In this document: positions 9,024 through 17,525 of the stretch, one piece after another
Layout of the letters: each line of letters starts with the position of its first letter
Numbering within the stretch: position 1 is the stretch's first letter
Source of the DNA: Peptacetobacter hiranonis
Lineage (GTDB): Bacteria > Bacillota > Clostridia > Peptostreptococcales > Peptostreptococcaceae
Assembly (NCBI RefSeq): GCF_008151785.1
Contig: NZ_CP036523.1
Coordinates: forward strand, 1,674,001-1,738,000
Length of the DNA: 64,000 bases
Direction: 5' to 3'
The notes under the pieces: generated by a model
The model's database searches: none
Seen by the model: only the letters and a program-made list of their open reading frames with translations
What the model was told of the DNA's origin: nothing
Program-made: the position numbers and the translations under genes

Positions 9024-9617
9024 TTATGCTCTATCATTTATTATTATAGATTTTCTCAAATCTATTAAACTATCTAGAAGATTTTCTCCCCTAGTAGTGT
9101 CAAATCTTAAATTCATTACAAAACTCTTGTCCTCATTGAAAAATCTAAATAAATCATTTGAAGAGGCGTTTAAATATAAGTTTGTATCAATCTGTCTATC
9201 CTCTCCAACCATAAGATTATTGCACTTTTCTAAGAATGAGTTTCTAAAATTCATAGTATATACACCAGAATTTTGGTCATAACTATAAAATGCTACGTTA
9301 TTAAATACTCCTATTAGATTAGAGTTTATAAAGTTGTACATTCTATTATTGTTGTATATAGATAATTGCTCATATATATACTCTCTAAAAATTGGATGTA
9401 CATTTTTTTCAAGTTTAACTGCCAACTCTTGTGGCATTTCAAAGTATATTTTCCAGTACTTTGGATTATCCTTTTCTAAAGTAAGAGCTGTCTTTTGTCT
9501 GCCTTTATCTTCAAATCTATATAGTTTACAGATAAAGTTACTTTTTTGAAGAGAAGTTCTCTGTTCTTCAAAAAAGGAATCAAACCACTGGAGTATATTT
9601 CTATCTAGCTTCAGCAT
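9024..9617 (-). CDS. unknown cytosolic protein, clpB operon
   Basis: A 197-residue protein I do not recognise. It has no signal peptide or membrane segment. It is rich in aromatic and Asn residues (NNNRMYNFINSN; VAFYSYDQNSG) and has an alternating hydrophobic pattern suggesting a mixed alpha/beta fold. ATG 9617 has AAGAAGGGAT upstream. It lies 15 bp after the RepL-like gene and 17 bp before clpB, all on the minus strand, so it is almost certainly co-transcribed with both. A role in proteostasis or in control of clpB is suggested only by position. Confidence 0.7.
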   Translation of the reverse strand: MLKLDRNILQWFDSFFEEQRTSLQKSNFICKLYRFEDKGRQKTALTLEKDNPKYWKIYFEMPQELAVKLEKNVHPIFREYIYEQLSIYNNNRMYNFINSNLIGVFNNVAFYSYDQNSGVYTMNFRNSFLEKCNNLMVGEDRQIDTNLYLNASSNDLFRFFNEDKSFVMNLRFDTTRGENLLDSLIDLRKSIIINDRA

Positions 9618-9632
9618 TTAAATCCCTTCTTC

Positions 9633-10040
9633 CTATTTGTATTTTTTCTTGGATAAGGAATTGTACTCCTCCATCAGCTGATCTCTTTCAGGTTTGCTGC
9701 CCTTATAAGAAATCGCTGGGTTTATCATATACTCCCCATTTCTTACCCTCTGAATAAAGTCTCTTTTCTTTAGTTTTGTAAACAAGGTCGAAAGAGATGT
9801 CTTAGGATAATCAAAGATTTCTGCCATTTCATCTAAAGTCATCCTTATCTTATTTTCTCTATCCATAGATTCTATAAGCATAAGTGGTATTAAATCCTTT
9901 TTAGTATAAGATCCTTCAACAACCTTGATAAAATTCTTTAGACAAATGTTTGAATATTTATCCTTTTTAGGTACGAGGTTTCTACTCTCTGTATATTTTT
10001 GATCCACATCTACTTTTGATGAACTATTTATTTCTAGCAT
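9633..10040 (-). CDS. RepL-like winged-helix protein at the head of the clpB operon
   Basis: A 135-residue protein whose central part reads RMTLDEMAEIF, then YPKTSLSTLFTKLKKRDFI and VRNGEYMINPAISYKG. This pattern (helix-turn-helix, recognition helix, a wing ending in YMINP and a KG-containing tail) strongly resembles the RepL replication initiators of small Firmicute plasmids and their chromosomal relatives. Here nothing else suggests a plasmid, and the gene leads a clpB operon, so a DNA-binding regulator is more likely than an initiator. The frame opens with GTG at 10049; I prefer ATG 10040 because GAGGTG is well placed before it. It has its own strong promoter at 10077-10105. Confidence 0.7.
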   Translation of the reverse strand: MLEINSSSKVDVDQKYTESRNLVPKKDKYSNICLKNFIKVVEGSYTKKDLIPLMLIESMDRENKIRMTLDEMAEIFDYPKTSLSTLFTKLKKRDFIQRVRNGEYMINPAISYKGSKPERDQLMEEYNSLSKKKYK

Positions 10041-10076
10041 CCATATCACCTCGCTTCTTCCTCTTTCGTTAAACCT

Positions 10077-10105
10077 ATCATAGTCCTTTTTTAAATGAAT
10101 GTCAA
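10077..10105 (-). promoter_or_regulatory. promoter of the RepL-like/unknown/clpB operon
   Basis: Minus-strand TTGACA (10105-10100), 17-bp spacer, TATGAT (10082-10077), about 30 bp before the start codon. Imperfect direct repeats of the type TTTAGATAAA / TTAGAGATAAA lie about 20-60 bp upstream of the -35 element and could bind a regulator. Confidence 0.65.
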
Positions 10106-10304
10106 AGCAAGTTTTTGTGAAAGTTTATCTCTAACACTAACTTTTATTTATCTAAAAACTAAACTTTTTAATTTTAGTAAACCTAGTTATTTCAATGGAT
10201 TCAGTTTGCTTTTTAAAAAATATCTATTTTTTTGAAAAAAAATTTTTAAGAATCTTTATATGATATAATTGTCTTAACAAAATGATTTGCAAGAGGTGTT
10301 TTTT

Positions 10305-11444
10305 ATGGTAGGGGATTTAATTTTGACAAGCCAAAAGTTGATATTAAACACAAATTATATGCTTTTTTTATACGGATTATTTACAATTTTTATGTTTTCA
10401 CTTTTAGATAGGTATATGAATGAAGTAAGTTCTATGGATTTTTTATATCTAGGATTGTTTGATTCTATGATAGCAATTCCGTTGTTTTCATCTAGATATC
10501 CTGATACAAGCTATGGATTTTTATTTTTGGGATTATCTATAATTCCTCTATTAAAGCTTTATCAAACATATTGCAATAGTAAGTATTTCCATTTTATAAA
10601 TCTAGTTACTAGATTGGCAGTTGTCGCTACTATTGCAGTATTTTTATTAGATAATGTATCTATTTTCCCAGTAGAACATTCGGATACTGTTATTTATATA
10701 ATACTTTTTATTGGTTTACTGCTTACTACATTTTTAGCTGCGAATATATATAGAGAAAAAAGTATCACCCCTATTTTTTCTTCAGCTAATTTAATACTTA
10801 TACTTAGCATAATAGGCGGTGCTTTGGGTGAAAGTATAGAGATAATAATTTTAGGAATTTTAATATTCTCAATAGTGGCTACCGTTGCCCTTATTGATAA
10901 TTTTGTAAAAGAATACAGAAATGAAACATTGAAATATATGAGAGAAAAACTAGTATATAAAGATATACTTACATCTATGAAAAATAGACAGTCTTTTGAA
11001 AAGCAGTTAAAAGAAGATGATAAAAATATAAACGATTTTAATTCATATTGGGCTATTTCTATAGATTTGTCAGATATTAAATACGTAAATAATAATTTTG
11101 GCTATTCTCATGGAGATAAATTAATACAGAATTTAGCTGATAGTATAGAGGATACTTTTGAAGACATAGGAAACTGCTTTAGAATCGGCGGAGATGAGTT
11201 TATAGTCCTTATTAAAAACGAGCCTAAAGAAAAAGTTGAAAGATATATAGAGTTATTCGAGTCTGTAGTTTCTTCATATAATAAGCTTCACGATATTAAA
11301 ATGATTACTTCTTTAGGATATGACTCTTATAAATTTGGTTATGATAAATCTATATTTGATTTAGTGAGTAGAACAGATTATATGATGTGTAAAAACAAAA
11401 GAAGATTTAAAACATCTTGGATGCCTGACAAAGAAGATGAGTAA
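10305..11444 (+). CDS. membrane GGDEF protein, probable diguanylate cyclase
   Basis: A 379-residue protein. Residues about 1-200 carry six to eight membrane helices; residues about 215-375 form a GGDEF domain with KDILTSMKNR (usual DxLTGLxNR), a DLSDIKYVNNNFGYSHGDKL substrate-binding region and an intact GGDEF signature (near 297-301). It should make cyclic di-GMP from GTP at the membrane. The RxxD inhibitory site is not present at its usual place five residues before the signature. The frame can be opened at TTG 10287, but ATG 10305 has AGAGGTG at 10292-10298. It is a single gene transcribed away from the clpB operon and ends in its own terminator. No riboswitch or PDE partner is near. Confidence 0.9.
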   Translation: MVGDLILTSQKLILNTNYMLFLYGLFTIFMFSLLDRYMNEVSSMDFLYLGLFDSMIAIPLFSSRYPDTSYGFLFLGLSIIPLLKLYQTYCNSKYFHFINLVTRLAVVATIAVFLLDNVSIFPVEHSDTVIYIILFIGLLLTTFLAANIYREKSITPIFSSANLILILSIIGGALGESIEIIILGILIFSIVATVALIDNFVKEYRNETLKYMREKLVYKDILTSMKNRQSFEKQLKEDDKNINDFNSYWAISIDLSDIKYVNNNFGYSHGDKLIQNLADSIEDTFEDIGNCFRIGGDEFIVLIKNEPKEKVERYIELFESVVSSYNKLHDIKMITSLGYDSYKFGYDKSIFDLVSRTDYMMCKNKRRFKTSWMPDKEDE

Positions 11445-11450
11445 AAAAAT

Positions 11451-11483
11451 AGCTGTTGCGTACTTTGCAACAGCCATTTTTTT
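11451..11483. terminator. bidirectional terminator
   Basis: AGCTGTTGC (11451-11459) pairs with GCAACAGC (11467-11474), with T-runs on both sides. It serves the GGDEF gene and the convergent dehydrogenase gene. Confidence 0.85.
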
Positions 11484-11506
11484 ATATTTACATTTATTTT
11501 TTATAC

Positions 11507-12754
11507 TTACATTTCTTTTATTTTATAATCAAATCCGGCTTCATCCATTATGTTTAGGTATGGCATTGGATCAAAATATTCTGGAGAATATACACCTTCT
11601 CCTGTCCATATTCCTCTACCTATAAGCTCTATTGCTATTGCTGCTCCAAATCCGGTCTGAGCAACTACTGCCTGCATTCCCCAATCTTTCATAGATTCCT
11701 GATTGTCGAATGTCTGATACATCATTATTTCTTTTTCTTTACCGTCTTTTATTCCTTTACAATGTATTCCTACACACATTTCTCCAACCATTTCATTTCC
11801 TATATCTTTAGGCTGTGGAGCACATGCGGCTACAACATCTCTAGGACAAACTTTTACTCCACCTACTTCTACGGGTTTTGTTCCTCTAAGTCCTAATTTA
11901 TCTATAACTTTTAACGCATTCATAAGATTTTCGTCAAGAGATATTTTATATGTAACTCTTTCTAGTCCGTACTGTTCAAGGTATCTAGGCATTGTAACAG
12001 TTTCTTCGTGCTCTATTTTTACTAGAGTATTTTCTCCAACTTCTGGCATATCAAATTTTTCTTCTCCAGCAAAAGCATCTTCTACTATAAATCCACCATT
12101 ATTTTTATCCCATTCAACATTAGGATTCATACATTCATCTAAAACTGTCCATACATTAAATCCAAAAGTAATATCATCTTTATCCGCAGAAGGTATCTGA
12201 AGATTTCCACCGTCTTTTACATGTATTTCTTTTATTTCATCAAATAATTCTGTTGCCGCGTATTTTGCAAATACATTTACAACTCCTGGATCTATTCCCA
12301 TGCATATACAAGCTAACTGTCCATTTTCTGCCCATTTTTCGTGTCTATCAAAATTATACTTTGTCATTGGCTCTGTATAACTATTTTCTATACCTAGACC
12401 AAATGCAGGGTTTTCCATTGGAACAGACCAAGTTCCCATATTTCCGTAGTTTACTCCCGCCTCAAATGCTGCATCAAATATATAATTGCTTAAAAATGGA
12501 GCTGTTGCATCCATAACAAAATCTAAGTTATATTTTTTTACAAGTTCTTTCATACTTTCTTTTGATTTTGCATTTACAAATTCAGGCTTAAATCTATCAT
12601 AATCTCCTAGATTATCACAAACCTCTTTAGCTCTATCTAAATCATAGTCAGAAACAACTACAAGCTCTAGCCAATCGCTATTCTTATCTCTTTCTTTTAA
12701 TATCCTTAAAATTGATTCACCGACTGCTCCGGCACCTACTAATAACATTCTCAT
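11507..12754 (-). CDS. saccharopine dehydrogenase-family oxidoreductase
   Basis: A 415-residue protein with an N-terminal Rossmann nucleotide fold (MRMLLVGAGAVGE, residues 1-13) and the central and C-terminal layout of saccharopine/carboxynorspermidine dehydrogenases (MDATAPFLSNYIFDAA; GIDPGVVNVFAKYA). The family forms or cleaves a secondary amine between an amino acid and an oxo-acid with NAD(P)H. The true substrate is not clear: no lysine biosynthesis gene or carboxynorspermidine decarboxylase lies beside it. ATG 12754 has GGGAGAG upstream. It is a single gene behind a glycine-type riboswitch and its own strong promoter, so its level is expected to follow glycine. That points to an amino-acid catabolic or detoxifying role, which is inference. 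Confidence 0.85.
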   Translation of the reverse strand: MRMLLVGAGAVGESILRILKERDKNSDWLELVVVSDYDLDRAKEVCDNLGDYDRFKPEFVNAKSKESMKELVKKYNLDFVMDATAPFLSNYIFDAAFEAGVNYGNMGTWSVPMENPAFGLGIENSYTEPMTKYNFDRHEKWAENGQLACICMGIDPGVVNVFAKYAATELFDEIKEIHVKDGGNLQIPSADKDDITFGFNVWTVLDECMNPNVEWDKNNGGFIVEDAFAGEEKFDMPEVGENTLVKIEHEETVTMPRYLEQYGLERVTYKISLDENLMNALKVIDKLGLRGTKPVEVGGVKVCPRDVVAACAPQPKDIGNEMVGEMCVGIHCKGIKDGKEKEIMMYQTFDNQESMKDWGMQAVVAQTGFGAAIAIELIGRGIWTGEGVYSPEYFDPMPYLNIMDEAGFDYKIKEM

Positions 12755-12848
12755 ATCTTTTTCTCTCCCTTTTGTATATAGTCTTGCATCTTACACAAAT
12801 ATGGATTTCTCTTTTTATTATAAATAGGCATAAAAAATACCAACCTTA

Positions 12849-13070
12849 CAAAAATATAAAAAGAGATACAGATACACAAATAAGTGCATCTATATCTCTG
12901 TCCTTTTGCCAGTTGGTTATATCCTCGTAGGCGGTGAATTAAATCACTCTCTCCAAAGTATCGTCAGACTGCCCTCCTTTTGCCTGTCAGTTTCCACAGA
13001 AACAAGATGAAATTTCTGTTTTGCTTCTTCGGCGCTTCATTTAAAAAGTCTCTAATGCAGTCCTCATCCG
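12849..13070 (-). ncRNA. glycine riboswitch, tandem with an atypical second aptamer
   Basis: On the minus strand aptamer 1 (about 13067-12964) has the hallmarks GCGCCGAAG, AGCAAAAC and CAGGCAAAAGGA. Aptamer 2 (about 12955-12896) has GGAGAGA, CACCG and TGGCAAAAGGACAGAG, but its middle part (CCTACGAGG) departs from the usual CGAAGGAGCAA core. A terminator follows: perfect-looking stem GAGATATAGATGCAC/GTGTATCTGTATCTC (12898-12863) and a T-run to 12849. Glycine riboswitches normally switch genes on. Confidence 0.85.
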
Positions 13071-13092
13071 AACATATTTGATTGTCACTCTT

Positions 13093-13121
13093 ATAATATA
13101 AGATTTTTTTCAAACTGTCAA
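13093..13121 (-). promoter_or_regulatory. promoter of the glycine riboswitch transcript
   Basis: Minus-strand TTGACA (13121-13116), 17-bp spacer, TATTAT (13098-13093). Confidence 0.65.
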
Positions 13122-13172
13122 ATTTTTTAATTATAAATATTTAATTATTTTTATCTATAAATAAATATTTAC

Positions 13173-14462
13173 TTAATCCCAACCATCATCATCTCTATCT
13201 TCACTTTTTTCATAACTTTCTAGCCGACTTACATGATACCCTATATCATCGAGCATATTCTCTTCAAATTCTTTTAAAATGCTTTCCTTAAATGTTATAG
13301 GCGTCACCTTTTCTATTGGTTTTGCAAGTCTAAGAGCAGTCTTTTTAAGCTCCAATAATTTTGAATTAGTTGAGTCTTCATCTTCAGCATTATTTATACA
13401 ACTTATAAATTCATCCAATGAATATATTTTAAATTTTTTAATCTTTTTACTTTCTGCTATCTCTTCAAGAAGACCTATAAAAATTTCTTGATAAGTTGAT
13501 TCTTTACCCATTTTTAAAGCTTCTGCAGTCTCCGGAATTAAGTCTTCAAAAAGAATTCTTTTAGGATCTTTTCCAACTACACCCCTACTTTCTGCATAAG
13601 GAAGTATCTTTTCATTTGGATAAGATATAAGTCTTTTCATAAACTCATCATCTGTTATTCCAGTAATATAGTATTTCTCGCCTTTTAGACCTTCAATTTT
13701 TTTAATCCGGTCAAAATACCCTCGAAGCATATTTATTCTTATAGTTTCATTACTGAAAATTAACCCTCTTCCAAGTGGCTCAGATGGCTTGATTTCTATA
13801 AATTTTGTAGATTCATTTATAGGTTCTCTAAGCTTTCTATTTGGTGAAACTCTAACAGCTATTAAATCGTCATATCCCTTACTTTCTAAAAGTCTAAGTG
13901 GGCAATTATCGTAAAATCCACCATCTATAAACATCTTACCATCTATATCTTCACTTTTAAAAACTGGTAGATTTGCACTCGCCATTATATAATCCTTTAT
14001 TTTGCCTTTTGGAATATCTTCTTTAAATATTTCTACTGGTATTGGTTTTAAGCCATCAAATTCTACAGTAACAAGTCCAAAATCTATATCAGATTTACGA
14101 ATTTTGTCCTCATCTATATATGTATCTAGTATTTTTCTAAGTTTAGCTGTATCAATTCCTTTGTTCCTTATTACATTTTTTGCTTCTTCAGATGCATATT
14201 CCAACATACTCCTATCTATGTTTTTATCTATTAAATTTTCCATAAATTGATTATCTACATTGAACAGAGTCTCTGGCTGCATATTCTTCCACATATTGTA
14301 ACAAATATCAAAATCTCCCTGAGCTATCATAGCTGCATTAAACGCACCTATAGACGTACCTACAACTCCTTTAAATTTATAACCTCTTTCAAAAAGTGCT
14401 TTGAGTACACCTAAATGATATGCTCCCTTCGATGAACCACCCTCTAGCGCAATTCCTTTCAT
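13173..14462 (-). CDS. patatin-like phospholipase
   Basis: A 429-residue patatin-family acyl hydrolase. The oxyanion-hole loop GGSSKGAYHLG is at residues 8-18, the nucleophile elbow GTSIG at 35-39 (Ser37) and the catalytic Asp in FIDGGFYDN near residue 180, so the Ser-Asp dyad is intact. Residues about 300-429 are a charged C-terminal extension of unknown function (EESTYQEIFIGLLEEIAESK region, ending DRDDDGWD). No signal peptide or membrane helix is seen, so it probably acts on lipids from the cytosolic side. ATG 14462 has AGGAGG upstream. It lies 48 bp after the TerD-like gene on the same strand and probably shares its transcript. Confidence 0.9.
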   Translation of the reverse strand: MKGIALEGGSSKGAYHLGVLKALFERGYKFKGVVGTSIGAFNAAMIAQGDFDICYNMWKNMQPETLFNVDNQFMENLIDKNIDRSMLEYASEEAKNVIRNKGIDTAKLRKILDTYIDEDKIRKSDIDFGLVTVEFDGLKPIPVEIFKEDIPKGKIKDYIMASANLPVFKSEDIDGKMFIDGGFYDNCPLRLLESKGYDDLIAVRVSPNRKLREPINESTKFIEIKPSEPLGRGLIFSNETIRINMLRGYFDRIKKIEGLKGEKYYITGITDDEFMKRLISYPNEKILPYAESRGVVGKDPKRILFEDLIPETAEALKMGKESTYQEIFIGLLEEIAESKKIKKFKIYSLDEFISCINNAEDEDSTNSKLLELKKTALRLAKPIEKVTPITFKESILKEFEENMLDDIGYHVSRLESYEKSEDRDDDGWD

Positions 14463-14510
14463 AAATTATCGCCTCCTTGGATAATACTGATAAATAGTAC
14501 AACTAAAATA

Positions 14511-15059
14511 TTAAATTCCTAGACCAAATTTCTTCCCTAGACTTAAAAGACCTCCGTCTAAGTAGTCTGTATTTACATTGAACTTCCATTCACCATTATG
14601 TCTATACATTTCCCCAAATACTATCTCCGTATTCTGACCTACACTATCATTTATCTGGTAATCGTATATCACTTCTTCCCGATCTAAATCTATTATTCTC
14701 ATAGATAAGTAGTCAAATCTATCGTAGTATCTAGCTACTTCACCGTATTCAGTTAATGTAAGCGCAAATGCTATCTTTCTTATTTTATTAGGTATTTTAG
14801 ACATAGTTATATAAACTTTGTCCTCTCTTTCATTTAACTTAACTGATTCAGATGGATGCTCTCTATTTTCACTGTAGATAAAATCTTCGTAGCTAGTCAT
14901 AGTTCCGCTACCATCAGTTAAGAAAACAGCTGTACCCATTTCAAAATCATCTTTCTTTAAATAATTATTTACTCTATAATCAAATTCAACCAAAACATTT
15001 TCTAATTCTGGTATATCTCTTGTAAGTTCAACTTTCTGACCTTTAAGTATTTCCTTCAT
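14511..15059 (-). CDS. TerD-family stress protein
   Basis: A 182-residue protein of the TerD (tellurite resistance/general stress 16U) family. The order of blocks fits: an opening LKGQKVELT, FDYRVN and DFEMGTAVFLTDGSG, then YSENREHPSESVKL, a beta-strand IAFALTLTEYGE and MRIIDLDREEVIYDYQIND followed by ...NTEIVFGEMYRHNGEWKF. TerD proteins bind calcium and form multisubunit complexes in stress response and, in some operons, in phage defence. Only one copy is present and no TerB, TerC or TerF-like gene is near, so a full Ter system is not encoded here. ATG 15059 has GAAGGAG upstream. The patatin-like gene follows 48 bp downstream. Confidence 0.85.
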   Translation of the reverse strand: MKEILKGQKVELTRDIPELENVLVEFDYRVNNYLKKDDFEMGTAVFLTDGSGTMTSYEDFIYSENREHPSESVKLNEREDKVYITMSKIPNKIRKIAFALTLTEYGEVARYYDRFDYLSMRIIDLDREEVIYDYQINDSVGQNTEIVFGEMYRHNGEWKFNVNTDYLDGGLLSLGKKFGLGI

Positions 15060-15156
15060 CTTAAAAAATTTCTCCTTCTAACTAAAAATTTCTACTTATT
15101 AGATTATACAACAAATCTCTAAAAAAAGTGAACTTTACTAGTAGATTATATGTAAT

Positions 15157-15954
15157 TTATTCTTGTTCATCTTCTTTCTTTTTTCTGTACTTTTTATTTG
15201 ACTTATCGATTGTTATATTTACAAATCTCTTCTTTTGTTGTTTTTTTAGATTTCTTTTTTCCTTTTTCTGTTCTTTCTTTTCTTCTTTTATTTCTTTTTT
15301 ATGTTCTCTCTTTGCTTCCTGAATATGTTTGATTTTTTTAGTACTTTCTTCTATCTTAACTATACTAGCTTCTATTTCTTCTTCATGCTGTTCTAGCTTC
15401 TTGTTAAATCTCTTACCTATTATCCATGAAACTAAAGTTAACCCTATAAATAATCCTATTTTTATTGGACTATGTATAAATCCAGTTATATCTTCAGAAA
15501 TATAACTTATTATTATAAACATTACAAACTTACCAGCCAACATAGGTGGTATAAAGTCTATTAATTTTTTCTTGCCACAAAGTGCAGATGCTAAAGTGGC
15601 CCGGCAACTAGGCATAAATGGACACGCATAAGCTAAGAATAAAATACTAAATCCTTTTTTATCTACCCATTCTATTACCGAATCTACTTTATTATTCTTT
15701 AAAAGCCATCTTAAAACTCTAATATTTCTAAACCTTGAAACTACCAAGAACAATGCTATTGTTCCAAGCCCTGATCCAATCCAAGATATAATAAGTCCTT
15801 TTAACATACCATGTATTGCTGCATTAGCTGAAACTATTGCAACTAGTGGAAGTGCAGGTATAAAACTTTCTATAAATGCACTAAAAAGCCCTGCAACTAT
15901 AGATAATATTAAATTATCTTGTGCTATATATAATAAATTTTGAATGTGTTGCAT
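15157..15954 (-). CDS. VTT/TVP38-family membrane protein with charged tail
   Basis: A 265-residue protein. Residues about 1-180 form a VTT (DedA/TVP38-like) membrane domain with five or so helices, including the typical FIPALPLVAIVSANAAIHG re-entrant segment and a YACPFMPSCRATLAS segment. Such proteins are lipid scramblases or transporters. Residues about 185-265 are an extremely Lys/Glu-rich tail, probably coiled coil, unusual in length for the family. ATG 15954 has AGAGGGG upstream; an in-frame TTG at 15984 lacks a ribosome site. It is a single gene; I see no convincing terminator in the 97-bp spacer before the TerD gene. Confidence 0.8.
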   Translation of the reverse strand: MQHIQNLLYIAQDNLILSIVAGLFSAFIESFIPALPLVAIVSANAAIHGMLKGLIISWIGSGLGTIALFLVVSRFRNIRVLRWLLKNNKVDSVIEWVDKKGFSILFLAYACPFMPSCRATLASALCGKKKLIDFIPPMLAGKFVMFIIISYISEDITGFIHSPIKIGLFIGLTLVSWIIGKRFNKKLEQHEEEIEASIVKIEESTKKIKHIQEAKREHKKEIKEEKKEQKKEKRNLKKQQKKRFVNITIDKSNKKYRKKKEDEQE

Positions 15955-16105
15955 AATAAAACCCCTCTTATCTATAAGATACAAATCAAATAATTTTTAA
16001 TTTTAATATTACTTTAATTTGTTTCGTTAATATATATATTTGATATATGCTCTTATTATACCTTCTTATTCTTGAGGAATTCTTAACTTTTTCTATAAAT
16101 ATTCT

Positions 16106-16147
16106 AAAAAAAGACTGCTACATCTCTCCCTCATAAATGCAACAGCC
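16106..16147 (-). terminator. terminator of the EamA gene
   Basis: Minus-strand GGCTGTTGCAT (16147-16137) pairs through several G-U pairs with ATGTAGCAGTC (16123-16113), followed by seven T. Confidence 0.75.
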
Positions 16148-16212
16148 TTTAAGCTCCCTATAAAATCCCTATCTTTAAAAATTGGATTTATAAATATAAA
16201 ACTCTAATAATT

Positions 16213-17145
16213 CTATCCAACATATGCCTCTGCTTCCATTTCTTCAACAGATTCTGTTTCAACTTCTTTATTTCCAGCAACCGCTGTAAATGCTGATACA
16301 AACATTATTGCAACTCCTATTGCCTTTCCTATAGTAAATACTTCACCTACTACAGTCCATCCTATTATAGATGCAGCTATAAGCTCAACTGATGCTACAA
16401 CACCTACGATTGAAAGCTCGCATCCTCTAGCAATTCCCTCAGCATAGAATATATAAGCCATAGCAGCTGGAAATACTCCCAGTAATATCATATATGGAAG
16501 TACATTCATATTTGTAACAAATCCCATCATTTCAACAGGTTTTGCTGAAGGTATCATAAACATAGCTCCAAATAAGAACCCGTATATTAAAATTGTTTCG
16601 CTTGAAAATTCTTTTAATGCATTTTTACTTATTATTGGCATTAATGCATAAGTTATTGCTGCCATTATTCCCATTATAATTCCATATGTATTTATTCCTT
16701 CTAAATCAAGAACTCCACCTGTAACAGCCATTATTGCTCCAATACAGCATAAAATTAGAGAAATTATCTTAGCTCTAGTCATTTTTTCTTTATAAACTAT
16801 TTTTGAAAATACCGCTAAAAACAGTGGTGAAGTATATAAAAGAACTGCAGCTATTGAAACACCAGTCACTTCTACTGCTTTAAAATAACATTTATTAAAA
16901 AGCCCCTGACATATTATTCCTATTGCTCCACAATATAAAAGACCTTTTAAATTTATCTTTAAAACTTCTGGTCTTCTTATTAGCGAATATAACGATAACA
17001 CTATAAATCCTATAAACAATCTAGTAAATGCAACCTGCTCTGATGACAAACCTCTTTCCATAAGTATATTTCCAAATAATCCTAGTGTAGACCACAAGAT
17101 CCCAGCCATTGCTATAAATGCGTATGAATTTACACCTTTTTTCAT
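16213..17145 (-). CDS. EamA-family (DMT) transporter
   Basis: A 310-residue protein with ten predicted membrane helices in two homologous EamA repeats (about residues 8-140 and 155-290), the standard drug/metabolite transporter layout. The short acidic tail (EVETESVEEMEAEAYVG) is cytosolic. The substrate cannot be read from sequence; family members export amino acids, drugs or metabolites. The frame is open to 17205, but ATG 17145 has GGGGGAGG upstream. It is transcribed divergently from the sigma-54 activator at 17526, and the shared 380-bp region holds repeated dyads, so the activator or another regulator may control it. Confidence 0.9.
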   Translation of the reverse strand: MKKGVNSYAFIAMAGILWSTLGLFGNILMERGLSSEQVAFTRLFIGFIVLSLYSLIRRPEVLKINLKGLLYCGAIGIICQGLFNKCYFKAVEVTGVSIAAVLLYTSPLFLAVFSKIVYKEKMTRAKIISLILCCIGAIMAVTGGVLDLEGINTYGIIMGIMAAITYALMPIISKNALKEFSSETILIYGFLFGAMFMIPSAKPVEMMGFVTNMNVLPYMILLGVFPAAMAYIFYAEGIARGCELSIVGVVASVELIAASIIGWTVVGEVFTIGKAIGVAIMFVSAFTAVAGNKEVETESVEEMEAEAYVG

Positions 17146-17363
17146 ATCCTTACCTCCCCCAATTTTATTTATTACATAATATTTAATAAGCAAAATATAT
17201 GCCATTTATTTATCAAATTTATTTTTATACTTTTTATTTTATAGAAGTTAGCGTTTGCAAGATGTACAATTTTTTTATTATCGTCATTTTAATTTTTTAT
17301 CAATATTAATTTTTAACTATATATATTCTTATCGTTTATGTATATTTTTTATAAGCATTTATG

Positions 17364-17380
17364 AGTTATATTTGACTTAT
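17364..17380. repeat. 17-bp direct repeat, copy 1, regulator-site candidate
   Basis: AGTTATATTTGACTTAT, containing the dyad AAGT-n8-ACTT-like core. An exact copy lies at 17486-17502, and a related dyad of the TAAGTC/AACTTA type at about 17422-17440. All lie in the 380-bp divergent region between the EamA gene and the sigma-54 activator. Confidence 0.55.
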
Positions 17381-17485
17381 TTATCATCTAAATTTTTATT
17401 TAATTCACTTTAGACTTATTTTTAAGTCTTTTTTAACTTATTTTTGAATGTAAGAAAATTTAATATTGTTTAAACATGATATTTA

Positions 17486-17502
17486 AGTTATATTTGACTT
17501 AT
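17486..17502. repeat. 17-bp direct repeat, copy 2, regulator-site candidate
   Basis: Exact second copy of AGTTATATTTGACTTAT, 24 bp before the start codon of the sigma-54 activator. It may be a self-control site. I found no GG-n10-GC sigma-54 promoter in this region. Confidence 0.55.
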
Positions 17503-17525
17503 AAATTATAGTTTAGGAGGATGTT

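Noticed and set aside
9633-10040. RepL-like gene as evidence of an integrated plasmid
   Set aside because: No origin-like repeats, mobilisation genes or attachment sites around it, and it is embedded in a chaperone operon.
10106-10200. CIRCE or CtsR operator ahead of the clpB operon
   Set aside because: No TTAGCACTC inverted repeat and no tandem GGTCAAA heptads on either strand.
17240-17270. Possible sigma-54 promoter near TTGCA-like sequence
   Set aside because: GC is present but no GG lies 12 bp upstream on either strand, so the -24/-12 pattern fails.
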